A stretch of DNA of 64,000 nucleotides from Porites lobata (lineage: Eukaryota; Cnidaria; Anthozoa; Scleractinia; Poritidae), in contig CALNXK010000549.1 of the NCBI GenBank assembly GCA_942486035.1, forward strand, positions 1 to 64,000. Direction: 5' to 3'. A program made the translations under genes and the position numbers. Every line of letters starts with the position of its first letter. Position 1 is the stretch's first letter. Under the pieces are notes generated by a model. That model did no database searches. It was not told the DNA's origin and saw only the letters and a list, made by a program, of their open reading frames with translations. This document shows, piece after piece, positions 15,001 through 41,490 of this stretch.

Positions 15001-15497
15001 TGACTGTTAAAAAAACAACCAACCAAAGATTTATTGCTTTATTCTTTTCTCCTTGAGTATTTGATTGATATTTTAGATAAAAAACCCTGCCTTCTATTAC
15101 TATTACTGAACCAATCAGAAAATCTCTCAGGCCAGCCCCATTAAAAACCCTCATCGATTGAGATTAGCCGGTGTAGAGGGGGGGGGGGGGGACATAAAAT
15201 AGAAACAATGCCTATGACCATGAAATAAATCAAGCTAGGCTTGGGCTCGTGTGCATATACACCTTTTAAAATTTCAGTAAATTATCTAAGTTAAATAAGT
15301 TCCCCCCATTAATAACACAACTAAGCGAAACCTTGCTACATAAAAGAAAACTCAACCAAGAGTACAAACCTTCGACTTTCTGCCACAACGCCGTGCGCCA
15401 TCTTGTTCAGCTCCTCGTGTTCCTCGCTCGGGTTTTCAGTGCGATTAATTACAACCCAGCGTGGCGGAACAGGTGATTCTGGACTAGACAGAGCCAT
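1..15497 (-). CDS. SBNO: Strawberry notch-like helicase gene, partial (3' end off window), probably broken
   Basis: SBNO proteins are nuclear DExD/H helicase-like ATPases that act with Notch and other transcription pathways. Exons, in transcript order: 15370-15497, 13651-13744, 13008-13074, 11734-11802, 10865-10944, 10671-10780, 10204-10256, about 7969-8031, 6720-6810, 5642-5721, 5414-5480, 5035-5145, 3739-3832, 2673-2791, 1742-1827, 861-1020, 239-298. All have AG/GT borders. Family landmarks seen are VIDGCQQLDKETR, VFSTYATLVSS, the Walker B-type box LIFDECHKAK, VVYCSATG, RLGLWG, AMEMKASGMYVSRGLSF, VVIGLQSTGE, INQLGGPGKVAEMTGRRGRV and VAIISDAASTG. The start at 15497 has a good context (AACCATGG); another in-frame ATG lies 13 codons upstream. 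No Walker A exon is visible between 11802 and 13008, and four exons are frameshifted, so this may be a pseudogene. Family identity is sure; the subfamily is not. Confidence 0.88.
239..1020 (-). CDS. SBNO: SBNO C-terminal helicase exons at the left edge
   Basis: Exon 861-1020 encodes PLDDLINQLGGPGKVAEMTG and RRGRVVKTDKQPQPHYEAR and ends with NIQE before a GTGAGC donor. Exon 239-298 reads RNSFMNGTK in the expected phase, but the conserved continuation TVAIISDAASTG is in another frame. An A run at about 265-268 (complement) is one base short of what the family alignment needs. The donor is GTAGGT. The next conserved block of the family (ISL-x-[AS]D) would lie left of position 1. Confidence 0.75.
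651..722 (+). repeat. Copy of the CCTCGGAGACCCAGGGGCAG dispersed repeat
   Basis: Shares CATCCTCGGAGACCCAGGGG with the palindrome at 24433-24544. More worn copies are at 23817-23885 (plus) and 24745-24783 (minus), and a short piece may lie at 56389-56410. It lies in the SBNO-like gene. Confidence 0.7.
1168..1385. repeat. Tandem repeat, unit about 91 bp, about 2.4 copies
   Basis: Units start at 1168 and 1258, with a partial third near 1349. Each opens with AACAGGATCC or AACTGGATCC followed by CACCCAGGATTAA. The first two units continue to TACACCTGGGTGG and GTAGTCCAT. It lies in the SBNO intron between exons 1742-1827 and 861-1020. Within a unit, CCACCCAGG and CCTGGGTGG form a small inverted repeat. 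Confidence 0.85.
3952..4080. mobile_element. MITE with about 29-bp terminal inverted repeats
   Basis: The left end ATTATTATACGTTTCTGGGA is mirrored by TTTCAGAAACGTATAATGAT on the right. The inner part (GGGCAAAATGTTAGCTTAAG) is also partly symmetric. It lies in an SBNO intron. I recognise this as a common coral short inverted-repeat family. Confidence 0.8.
4084..4262. repeat. GGAATCC-rich dispersed repeat
   Basis: The words GGAATCC, AATCCGGA and GTAATCC recur many times in both orientations. A related stretch with CGCTAACGATTAGAAT and GGAATCCGG occurs at about 38010-38085, which indicates a dispersed family and not local drift. Confidence 0.6.
7061..7437. mobile_element. MITE-like element with about 40-bp inverted ends
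   Basis: The left end GTCCACACGTATCCGGATAT is mirrored on the right by ATATCCGGATACATGTGGAT, and the inner AAAATGGGGATTTTTT pairs with AAAAAGTCTCCGTTTTC. It lies in the SBNO intron between exons 8031 and 6810. A fragment of a different repeat (AACGTCAATCACTGTCAACA) abuts its right end at 7450-7515. Confidence 0.75.
8140..8290. mobile_element. MITE fragment with inverted ATTCCACTCGTGC arms
   Basis: TTATTCCACTCGTGCGTGTT at 8150-8170 is mirrored by ACAAGCACGAGTGGAATATT at 8201-8220. It is followed by the family tail AAAACGTCCGCAAAATATCG. It lies in an intron, next to the frameshifted SBNO exon near 7969-8031. Confidence 0.7.
10204..11802 (-). CDS. SBNO: SBNO-like helicase core exons (Walker B region)
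   Basis: Four exons (11734-11802, 10865-10944, 10671-10780, 10204-10256) join in phase. They encode DLHDIGCFVKVIDGCQQLD, then VFGLPADFKEGVVFSTYATL, then the box LIFDECHKAKHFVP, where D-E-C-H is the magnesium-binding Walker B-type motif, then KVALAVTTIQ. They read without error. The first of them starts with one base completing a codon, whereas the previous visible exon (13008-13074) ends one base into a codon. The two cannot be spliced together in frame, so coding sequence of length 3n+1 is missing between them. Confidence 0.85.
11052..11280. mobile_element. MITE, copy 1 of an intronic pair
   Basis: The ends GTCATGTTACCGTGGAAGCA and TTTTGCTACCATGGCAGTGT are inverted relative to each other. 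A diverged second copy lies at about 13291-13511 in another intron of the same gene. Between the ends both copies share GGCCAT, ATTGT[CT]..ATGATGAAAG and GGACCACAGTTTG-like blocks. Confidence 0.7.
11803..13007. other. Intron region where the Walker A exon should be but is not seen
   Basis: Reading the minus strand here, I find no GxGxxGK[GST]-type loop or neighbouring SBNO sequence. The stretch holds GTTG-rich simple sequence at about 12140-12230, a purine (G/A) tract at 12395-12427, and a degenerate GGTCTCATGGTT-type stretch at 12600-12960 on the plus strand. The ORFs here look like chance frames. Confidence 0.6.
12395..12427 (+). repeat. G-rich polypurine tract
   Basis: An interrupted run of G with single A breaks. 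Similar pure G runs occur at 9955-9968, 15178-15191 and 61938-61951. They could form triplex or G-quadruplex structures, and they are places where assembly is error-prone. Confidence 0.8.
13291..13511. mobile_element. MITE, copy 2 of an intronic pair
   Basis: It is related to 11052-11280 along its length: ATGTAACAAGATTTCTGGAT at the left, GATGATGAAAGAAAAGTCC in the middle, GGGCCACAGTTTGCTGAGAT near the right. Its ends are more worn than those of copy 1. Confidence 0.65.
14356..14547. mobile_element. Short inverted-end repeat of the TGTCCGTATTA family
   Basis: The left end CAGTCAAACCCTGTTAT is mirrored by GTGGGGTTTGATTA. Inside, the block TGTCCGTA[AT]TA..G[AT]GGTGTCC occurs twice. A relative lies at 62276-62440. 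Confidence 0.7.
15370..15497 (-). CDS. SBNO: First coding exon of the SBNO-like gene
   Basis: The exon starts MALSSPESPVPPRWVV and ends AESR, with a GTTTGT donor at 15369. Its last two bases join the first base of exon 13651-13744 to give a serine, so the phase fits (AESRSEDVFSSYACN). The N-terminus is short and does not resemble the long N-terminal region of vertebrate SBNO1, so a different start or an upstream exon is possible. The next exon carries HPGDIVEAGCLA, which matches the conserved HP-x-x-[IV]VE block just before the helicase core. Confidence 0.65.
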
Positions 15498-16317
15498 GGT
15501 TACCTTCTGATTATAGCAATTTAAAGGAAAAAACAATCATTTTCGGTATTTTTACACTCCAATCCCTCTTGTGATGAATTCTATCGTTTCCCGCATTTTT
15601 AATTATTACCGCCATACCTTGCGGGCGCAAATGAGCCTAGGCCCCAGATCGTCTGCTGGGGTTTTCGATTCCACCCTTCTCCCCCAAAGGACGGGAAATT
15701 TGGGATAGCTGTAAGTGCGTTCAAGCAAGATTTCTAAAACCTGACGCACTCGAAGACCTAAGCACCGCAAAGGTTTTGCTGCTCAAGAAGATATTTCTCG
15801 TACTGGATCATGTCAAGTATGCCGTAAATCCTCTATTAAGCCCCCCTCTCAATCTCTAATAAATAAGATAAATAAGCTCCCTCCCCCAATACACCCCCTT
15901 TTCTGGGGAAGAAAGTTAGTAAGCCCCCCGCCCCCCATCCTCTCCCCTAATTATTCTTCACTAATAAATGATAGACTGTACAATCAATCTCGACCGTAAA
16001 ACTTCGGTGTGGACTGAGACAGAATGGTTCATTTACCAACTCTGGAAGTTCGGATCTGGTTCTGATCCTAGGGTGCATGACCTCCAACCTCCTTGTACTT
16101 GAGCTTTTCCACTTTGTACTTTAGTTCTTTACCGAGAACTCATACCATCATCTTTCTAAATTAAACAAGTCGCCCGTCTTTATTAAGCCCCCTCTCAAAT
16201 GAGCTTCAAATTCCTTAGATCCTCATCGCCCCTCAGTCCCATCAACTCAACGAACATTTTTTCATTCGATCGTTGGCGGCTCACTCAATTTAAATAACGT
16301 CAGAGATGTGTTTATTG

Positions 16318-16850
16318 AGAATTATTATTCATTCAAAATATTTTCCCGATTCTGATTGGCTAAAAGCACACGTTTAATTCACCATAACCGGTTACTGATG
16401 ACTAAACTTGGAGGAATTTTGTGTTTAGCGAGGAAATGAGGTCAAAAATGCAGCGTTCTTACAGTTAATGCACAGTCAACCGAGAAGACCTGGGGACGAG
16501 GTTGACTTGTTTTGGTAGTTAACTTGAAAAAATAGCTAAAAACATGGCAAGAAAAACAAGAAGACAACTCGAAGGGCGACATCTGCTATTTGGAGAATAT
16601 TTGCGTAGCTGAACAACCCTAAACGTGCACTATCTAGGATGAACTTAACATCGATGGATCGATGGAGATAGGCGTGTTTTAGTCATTTTTTAAACTAGGA
16701 ATTATTTTGAATGAATAATAAAAACAATTATTGAATTCGGCTTTCGTATCATATGAAGAATTATGGAGTTCTCGGAGGGTGTTATCCGTCGACGCCGCAC
16801 GATCTCCATAATTCTTCATGAGATACTCAGCATCATTCATTAATTGCTAA
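16318..16850. mobile_element. MITE-like element with central hairpin
   Basis: The outer ends TTATTATTCATTCAAAAT (from about 16324) and ATTTTGAATGAATAAT (about 16706) are inverted. A second inverted pair, CATATGAAGAATTATGGAG at 16750 and CTCCATAATTCTTCATGAG at 16804, flanks a GTGTTATCCGTCGACGCCGC core. I recognise these blocks (ATTTTCCCGATTCTGATTGG; GAATTCGGCTTTCGTATCAT) as a frequent coral repeat. The exact borders are uncertain. Confidence 0.65.
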
Positions 16851-17197
16851 TTAATTTCTGCTAATAACTTTCTTCTTGAATCTATTACCGCCGCGGACGA
16901 ATCTTCAACAGTTTCCTTTCATTTTGCAATATTGTACCACATGCAACAACCATACTGCGCTTGGGCTGCCTGTTAGATCAGCTGGCCCTCCCATTTTTTT
17001 GCGCGCGCGCGCGTGTGAGAGTTATGGCGGTGAAGCTGCGAGGGGAATTTCAAAACGTCTCCTCTTTTTCCCCAAGGTGAGCGGCTTTGCAGCTTCTCTG
17101 CCAAAACTCTGGACGCGCTTCTAATCCCGCTGACTACGCGGGCTGCAGATAGTGAAGAAACGAAAACAGCTAGCATGTGACAGCTTAATGATTTGTT

Positions 17198-17203
17198 TTT
17201 ATT
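17198..17203 (-). terminator. Candidate poly(A) signal of the receptor kinase gene
   Basis: AATAAA on the minus strand, about 280 bases past the stop codon at 17483-17485. It is a weak call because the sequence is AT-rich. Confidence 0.3.
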
Positions 17204-17482
17204 TTTACGTGAGAGATCGAGGAATCTAAAAACAGTCTAAAAAATATAAATATGGCACGCTATGACCCAGGCGTTTTGCAAGAACATTCCTGGGTAAAGA
17301 GCTCAGTCCTGATCATGAGATCCTAGGTGCCTTACTGCTAATACGGTTCTTGTTATGCTTCTACTTTTACTTCCTATTCAAACGTTTTAAGATTACTTTC
17401 TCGATATGATCATTACTGGTTAACTGTTTATACTCGTTTGGTCTGAAATTGTCTGATTACTGGGGAAGCTCCTTCTCCGTAT

Positions 17483-34189
<16,707 letters not shown>

Positions 34190-35811
34190 AATAGCATCAG
34201 ATATATGATCTAAGGAGGCATTAAAGTATAGCGAAACATTTCTCGATCAATGATTAGTCGGAGAAGAAAACTAGAAAAGACTTGTCGTTATCGCAGTACT
34301 GCAAAGAAGTCGTATTTTTTTATCTTTTCATATCAACCAATTGTAGGGAGAGGAGACTCAGGAAATATACTCTTACCTGGAGTAACGACGCTTTCTTCCT
34401 TCCCAATATTAGGGCAGACTAATATTGTACTTGTCACTCTTCTTTCATTCGAAAGAGATTTGATGAAGAACACGATTCTAAGTCCCCTTAGCTATTGAGA
34501 CTGATCGGCACGGTAAAATTTTGTCTCAAAAAAGGAAGTTAAAAAAAACAGAAATCATGCAGGTGCTTTTTATTATGCAGTTGTCAACTAATGGATTTTG
34601 GACAGTTTTGCGAGTTAAAAATTTGTCCCTTTACGTAATTGAGGACATAACGTTTCAGCAATCAACTTGTTCATTTAACATAAGCAAGAGCCCTAAGATT
34701 ATGATCTCTTGACATAAGTTAATATTTGTTTTCTTTAAATGTTCAACGTCCACAGATATTACTCTTCTCATATATCTATTCCCAAAATATCTATTCATTT
34801 ACATGCTTTACCCATTAGGTAACTGGAAACTTGTAGGTTAATACTTCATATTGAAGACGATGTGAACAGCTTTGGAGAAACCTGAAGTACCTATGTCACA
34901 AGCTTTTCAGGTTTCATGGGGATATGCCACTTATTTTTTAGTAGTGATTTTAAGCAAAAAAAGTGTCACTTAAAAATTGCAAATTCAGCTGCCAGTAACC
35001 TTTGCAATTGTAGCTGCAGATGAATGTCACCTAAATTAAGAAGTCTGTATGATTCAGTGAACTGTGGGGACGACTTAAATCAAGGAGAAGGGTTTGACAA
35101 AGCCACACTCTTTTTTATTTATACCGAAGTATCAGCGCAGTATCGTAAATAATTTAAGTAGCTGTTTCAATAAATATAAAAGGTGAAATACCAGAATGTT
35201 CTTAGTATTAATTAAACAATAAAGTAAATATTTTTATTCCTCTAACGAGCTGAACACAACACAGCATTTTTAAAACTTAAACTATTGTAGCTCTTTCGGG
35301 TGCACAAAAAGGCTGATGATCGACTCTCCTACTCTGTGTAATTAACTAAATTGTTCTTTTAGCAGAACACGTATCAGGATGCTGAGATATCACACAGTTG
35401 CTCTCCAAAGTGCAGTTCACCAAAATGCATTCGCAATGTTCGATCGCCTCTCAATTACTTGGCCTAGATCTACACTCTAACAGTATGAGTAGCTGACTAT
35501 TTTTGTCGTTTCAATCGTAAATTATCCGAATTGAGTGTTCTCAATCTTCCCCGTAGCATTTCTAAACGCATTTTTTCTCTAACCGCGCCTTTAAAGACCA
35601 ATGTCACCTATTACGGGCTCTGGGAACGAGAAGCCTGTTTATGACGTATTTACGTCTCCACCCTTCCAAAACGTTTCCAAACTACAAAAATTTCTGCTAA
35701 ATGTTCTTGTTCAGGCTTCTCGGGGGTTGAGTTTAGGTTGCGTTCTCCTGAAGTCGAGCGCAAATACTCAGAGGCTGGGGTGCTCTGACAGGATTTTGAA
35801 AGCTATCGCGA

Positions 35812-35975
35812 TGTGGTATAAATACAATTTATTCGATGGTTTAACATGTGGATATTTTGCGAGTTGCGTAGTATTTTTTCCGAGCTCCGCAGGGGCGAGG
35901 AAAAATGCGAGCAATGAGCAAAATGTCCACTCTTGTTAATATATGCTAAACCATCGAATAAGAAGTTTATTATTC
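35812..35975. mobile_element. MITE with inverted TTATTCGATGGTTTA arms
   Basis: TTTATTCGATGGTTTAACAT at 35828 is mirrored by ATATGCTAAACCATCGAATA at 35941. The core is CG-rich (CGAGCTCCGCAGGGGCGAGG). Confidence 0.75.
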
Positions 35976-36155
35976 CACCACAAAAAAAAATTGTTATTTT
36001 GCAATTGGCTTCTATTTTTTGGTAAGAGTATTCAGAAACATTCTGATTCTTTCAGCAATAGTTGCTCCTTTTGCATCCGCCGGTATTCACCCCATTGTAA
36101 ACCCGTTAAACCAGGACACTACAGTGTATTACGGCCTCGTATTTTGCACGTTCTC

Positions 36156-36187
<32 letters not shown>

Positions 36188-36278
36188 AATAATAAATTAT
36201 TATCTCTTCCAGGGAGTGCAGCCCATGAATTGATTTGTTGTGTTATCTTAAATGCAAGCAAGTGATCATTAAACGTTA

Positions 36279-37020
36279 AAGGGACACAGTCAGCTATGGG
36301 ACCGCGCTGACCTGGAAACTACTTTTGCCAGTTTGAAAAGTGTTTACATCAATCCGAAATCAAATCTACCTGTCGGATACATCTAGAAATCCGCTTCAAT
36401 CCTACGTAGTGTTTCATTCGATCCTCGATCTTTTACTGAAAATCTCTTTTTGAGCAAACTTTTACTCATCCTAATACATTATTTTATCCTATTTGGTTAA
36501 AAACACTATCCAAAGGAACATGAACAGAAGAGGTGAGAAACGCGTAGGCGGCCGGGTGGGAGAAATCGCCTTCGTTTACCAAAATATCAAGAGAAATGAT
36601 CAGAATCAGTAACAGTGGTGAGCAAATAATCGTTACATATATTTGGAAAATGGATGAAAAAGGTTACTTATATTTGGAAAATCAAGCGTTGTCGACCGTG
36701 AACCTTCCACAATCATATCATTCAGACTTCGTGCAATTTCTCACCTCTACTGATGTTCGATTTCGGAAGTATTCGTCGATGTTTGGCTTTCATTGGAAAA
36801 ATCTATCGTTGAATTCTCAATGGTATATAAAAAATGAGTGCTCTGATGTGGCTCAGGGCCTATAATCACGATTTTGGCTTGTAACTAGTTCAACTCCACA
36901 AGGTCTGTTTAGAGTATTCCGGATACGCTTTTGTTTTACGCGCGTCTTGTGACATGCAAATCAGCTAAGAAATGGTATCTAATGCGCATGTGCATCAGCT
37001 GACTGTTTTCCCTTTAAGTC
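36279..37020. mobile_element. Non-autonomous element of about 740 bp with inverted TTAAAGGGA ends
   Basis: The left end GTTAAAGGGACACAGTCAGCT is mirrored near the right end by CAGCTGACTGTTTTCCCTTTAA (both about 21 bp, a few mismatches). The 89-codon plus-strand frame inside (36596-36865) resembles no family I know and is probably chance. Confidence 0.55.
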
Positions 37021-38859
37021 TAAGTAAAACTGATACCTCAATGCTTTCAGCGGTCCATCTTGTCACCTTTAAACAGGAGCCCAAAACCCATTCAGCACAT
37101 CTCATGTAGTGGTGAAACGGCGATTTCACAGACATTTTTTATTTTTTATAGATGGATTTATTTGGCGCCGATTCAGACTATCGAATAAGTCTCACAAACC
37201 AGTCACCAGCGAAAAGCTTAGCTCGGAAATTGGTACTTTTGGTGTTTTAATGACAGGTAGCTTTCTTTTTTTCCATATATTACACCAGAGCACTAAGTAG
37301 CAGAGTTTTTCATTTTCGCGGACCCGTTCTAAAAATAACCCGTTTTGTAAAAACGTCATGGCATATGGTAAGGAAGTCGGTCACTCCGAGTAAATGGGCT
37401 CTTGTTATCGCCCAGAACTTCGCGGCGTGCACTTACCATAAAAATAGAAAAAAAGACAAGATACTACTTTCTCATGGTGCTACAGGCGTAAGAAGGTTCA
37501 AATTTCAAACAAAATTGGTCGCTGCACTTACCTCGCTTTAATCAAAGGGGTCACGATAATTTTCCGAAAAGCCCGACCAAATGGGCCGGATTTAAAATAA
37601 TGATAACAGTATTTGCGCGCAAAAACATCATATGATATGCATATTTTTTGCCTGTTTGTTTAGTTTTTACACCAAAAAGTGTCGTACTCAGTTTCGTATT
37701 TATGCTCTGCCAAACGTTACACACAACGGATAGTTTTTTCCATCTGCAAATCTCGACGTTTTGGGGAAACAGAACAGAAGAGATGAGCGACGGTTATTCA
37801 TGAGAGTACGTATATATTTTCAATTGAACAGAAATTCTGGGGTGGAACTTTTTAGAAGGAGGGAACCTTTACAGCGTGAATTCAGATCTCTTAGAAAGTA
37901 TTTTGTGTAGGTCGTCGATTATGCCAACAGATAAAATCTACCTGTCATTCTCGTTCAGAGTTTGATAGACCTTCCACTGTTAAAGCTATAATAAACAACA
38001 ACTGTGGAATTCCGCTAACGATTAGAATATACAAGTGACAAAGAACCGGAATCCGGTGCGTGGAATCTGGAATCCTCAGCTTGTTTCAATTGGTAAAATT
38101 GAATCACAATATTTTCAACCCATTTAAGATAGAAATTGTCCTCACCTCTCTGAAAGGGCCAAAATTCCTTGAAAACAAGAACCCTTGAATAAGAATTCAG
38201 GTACATATCTTTTAGGACCAGGAAAATCATCAACTAGCCCTATCCGTTGGTGAAGGTTGTGTTGTTTGACAGCGGTAGATGATCATAATTTTTGATAGTG
38301 TAACCTGTTTTTATAGTTTTCAGCATAGCGTGTAGCTAGGATTGTCTGCTGAATTTGAAGGAAGCATTGTTATTTTCGAACGCCTATTTTTACTTAGATT
38401 TAAGGGATAACATTAGAAATCATCATCGCCGCCCACCTACATCAATCGAGAGTTCTCCCCAAAATTCACCAAAAAATTATAGAAGTAACGGTTGAAATGC
38501 TCCCTGGTGATTTTTGTTTTGTCTTCTTCATAACTCTACAGGAGTACTTTGTGTATGGGCAAAGGGTCTAAGTAATGACGTCAGCACAGAATTGACCTAA
38601 AACAGCAACATATCCTCTCGGGACAAACCCTCTTTAATCACTTTGATATGATAGCGTTCGCTATTTGGTTTCGTAACAAACACAAAGAAGACTTAAAATG
38701 ACAAAAAATTACTACGGGAAGTTTTATTGTTAGAACGGTTAATGGCAAGCAAGCTAATTACGAACTCTTAAATGTAAGCTTTCTTCAGTTCGAGGAGGCA
38801 TTTTTCGACAAATTAGTGCATAAAACCTCGTCTGTGTTTACCCCTTTATATTATGTAGA

Positions 38860-39790
38860 TTAAATTAATATAGAGTAATGAAATGGAAGGGAGCTTTCAC
38901 AGGATGAGAAAATAGTTGTTGCAACGAAATGTGCGTACAAAACACATGGACGAAATTTGCCTGACTTAATTGCTTTAATTGTTGTCTTTTTTTTTGGCAA
39001 TGAATTATTGTCTTTACAAGAAGCAGCTGCAAGACGTTTAACCTCCGCTTTGTGGACAAATTTTCTTTTTCTTCCAAATTCGATAGCCAACTGTTTTTCT
39101 TTTTTTTTTTCTAATTTAACGTATCTGTCTGGCGTAACCACTTTAATGCCTACTAAGTTAATCCGTTACGAACACTTATTTAATGAGGACTTTCTCCAAT
39201 TTGATGAAACATTTGTGAACAAAATAGAGAGTTCAAACTTCACGTATACGGCAAACGGCAAACGTTAGATTCAAGTTAAGAATTTCTAAAAATAGAAAAT
39301 GAGGAGATAAAAACAGCTCAAAACAATTCTTATGGATAAAAAATTGCGTGAAACTACTAATTTATCCGTAGAAATAATGAACAGTAAACGACAAGTTATG
39401 GGGAAACTTGGTCACGTGGTACAAATTCGCGTTTGCCGTTTGACGTAAACGTGATGCTTATCCTCTCTATTATTACATAAAACTCATGTCAAGTCAAAAC
39501 TGTCAAGAAAATGGAAGGTAGTTTTCATATGATGGGAAAACAATTGATAAAACAAGAAGTGTGTACAAAGCATATCAGTTGTCTGTCTGACTAAAATTAC
39601 GCTGTAATGTTTGGCACGTTTTTTCCACATATTACTTACTGCATTTATGAACAGCAGCTGCAGGACTTTTCACCTCCGGTTTGTTGTTTATAAACAAATT
39701 TACTTTTTCTTCCAGATTCAATAGCCAACGGAAAGAAGTATAATAAGGATCATAACTCAAAAAGCCGTTTTTCAGGTATTTTGTAATTTA
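38860..39790 (-). repeat. Imperfect tandem pair of about 0.3-kb segments with a basic reading frame
   Basis: Segments near 38875-39130 and 39495-39790 are alike. On the minus strand the first encodes LAIEFGRKRKFVHKAEVKRL and the second begins LAIESGRKSKFVYK, then its frame shifts (the other frame resumes EVKSPAAAVHKC). Both share ACAGATACGTTAAATTA. I do not recognise the protein; it could be an exon of an unknown gene or a repeat. Confidence 0.4.
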
Positions 39791-40949
39791 ACGTATCTGT
39801 TTGTATTGTTCCTTAAAAGTAGATACATTTAATAGCTTCTTAAGCAAGGGGACTAGCGAGCTCCAGGTTTTCGCGTATAAATACAGAGTATGAGTATGAA
39901 TTTGAGTCTTGACGTAACCGTTTTTGGTTTTAGTCAAGGTCAGTTTTTAACGATTGAACTGAAACATCAGAAGGAAAGAAAAAAAACTGCCGGAGAAGAG
40001 TCTACTCGGAGTCGCATGACTTCAGAAAGCCTAGTATGAGAAACACTCTGACCCCCCTCCAAAAGACTGTACATAAACATACAAATGCATTTTCAGAGCA
40101 AATGCGTTAACTTTTGATTAAAAATTTTCTTCTTTGCAGAATAAGTAAGATCGAAGTTGAATAAACTGTGATAGCCATTAAAAGAATGAGAAAAAAAAAC
40201 GTAAATCTTGACCATATGAAAGGCTGAAAAAACGGCAAAAATACCTGTTTCTGGTGTTTTATTTTTCTTGGCGAAGCTCTTTAATCAGCCAGGTGGTTTA
40301 TATTATGTGTAGTGTTTAAACCCTCATGGCGAGGAAGCCCAAGAGAATCCACCGGGCTTATAGGCGTAAGAAATGAAGCAACAAACAGCAAGTTTAACAA
40401 GAGAATCCAGCGATATTCCTACACGCACACTGTAAACAGGAACTCTAAGTTTAATGATAACACAACATGGACAACTGGAATAAAGTTTACAAGCCAATGT
40501 GGTTACATAAAGTTCTAAAAATGTTGAAAATCTTATCTGCCTGGATAGTCATCCAGAATAGAGTCTTCATAAACCAGGAACAGTCATATTCTGTGCTGGC
40601 CTTAAAAACGGTTTGTCGGTGTTTAGTTTAGCAGATTGTGCCTTGGAAAACCAATTCTCGACTCGCATTGGATCTAGGTCTAGCCTCAGCGGGCTCTTGG
40701 CTTTTAACCAAAGACCGGTTTTAGCCGATAAGAAGGTGATAATTTGTGTGCTATGTTTTAATCAGTTTGTTGCCTATTCCATGCGAGATCCTGTCATTTA
40801 TTGGACCGCGAAAAAAGTAGTGTTTTGCTGACTATTTAAGTTGTTATGTAAGCGGTAACAAGGCACTTTTTGGCTACGTTTCACTCAACTTAAAAATTTA
40901 GAAACTGAAATGACACCGGTTTGAAACTTCAAGGTGTCAGATTGCTGAA

Positions 40950-41490
40950 TAAAAATGGTTCAAAAATTTGCGTCTCAGTCACCCCCCTGAGGTTTTTGAT
41001 ATTTTTCCTAGACGATAAAACATCAGCACTTAGCCCCGGTTGTTCAAAAGATGGATAGCACTATCTACTGGATAAATCACTATCCAGTATATATGTATTA
41101 GGAAAAACCAATTGCTCTATCCAGTGAGAGATTTATCCGATGGATAGTGCTATCCACCTTTTGAACAACCGGGGCTTAACGTTTTCAGTAGCTGTTCGTT
41201 TATCCCTCGCACGCATTTTCAGACAAATTTAGAGATGGTCAGTTACTATGGTTACGATATATGACGTCATAAGTAGCAGGTGGTCAAGCAATTTTTGAGT
41301 AAAAATACATGTTTTTTTTCAACTTTTTTCAACAATAAAAATAACTTGTGGATGAAATGATAGAAAGTGCGTATTTATGTGTTATTTTACATGTGAAGCA
41401 CAAAAAATGACCATTTATCGCGATTTTACTTAACCTGCTTTCTAATTCTTGGTAAAATGCAAGATGGCGATGGCTCTGTCTGAGTCACGT
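40950..41490 (+). repeat. Dispersed repeat family (ACATCAGCACTTGACG..), copy 1
   Basis: Shares GATAAAACATCAGCACTT, GTTTTCAGTAGCTGTTCGTT, TATGACGTCATAAGTAGCAG and AATTCTTGGTAAAAT.CAAGATGGCGA with 57756-58350, and in reverse orientation with 60395-60700. This copy is split by the element at 41033-41175. Confidence 0.8.
41033..41175. mobile_element. Nested MITE with TTA target-site duplication (Harbinger-like)
   Basis: The ends GCCCCGGTTGTTCAAAAGAT and CTTTTGAACAACCGGGGC are inverted, followed by inverted GGATAGCACTATC. TTA lies at 41030-41032 and at 41176-41178. The uninterrupted relative at 57831 reads CAGCACTTGACGTTTTCAG across the site, which shows the insertion directly. A 3-bp TWA duplication fits PIF/Harbinger-type elements. 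Confidence 0.88.

Larger units (their letters stand above)
15498..17482. other. Intergenic region between the SBNO-like gene and the receptor kinase gene
   Basis: Both flanking genes are on the minus strand, so this holds the upstream region of the SBNO-like gene and the 3' region of the kinase gene. I see one MITE (16318-16850), a CG alternating run (about 17000-17012) and no coding sequence I can support. Confidence 0.6.
34190..38850. other. Region upstream of the lectin kinase receptor, no gene recognised
   Basis: It would hold the receptor promoter, but I see no motif I can defend. Recognisable contents are a dispersed repeat at about 35600-35770 (shared with 28700-28830), two inverted-repeat elements (35812-35975 and 36279-37020), and a GGAATCC repeat near 38010-38085. 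The short ORFs are not supported. Confidence 0.55.
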
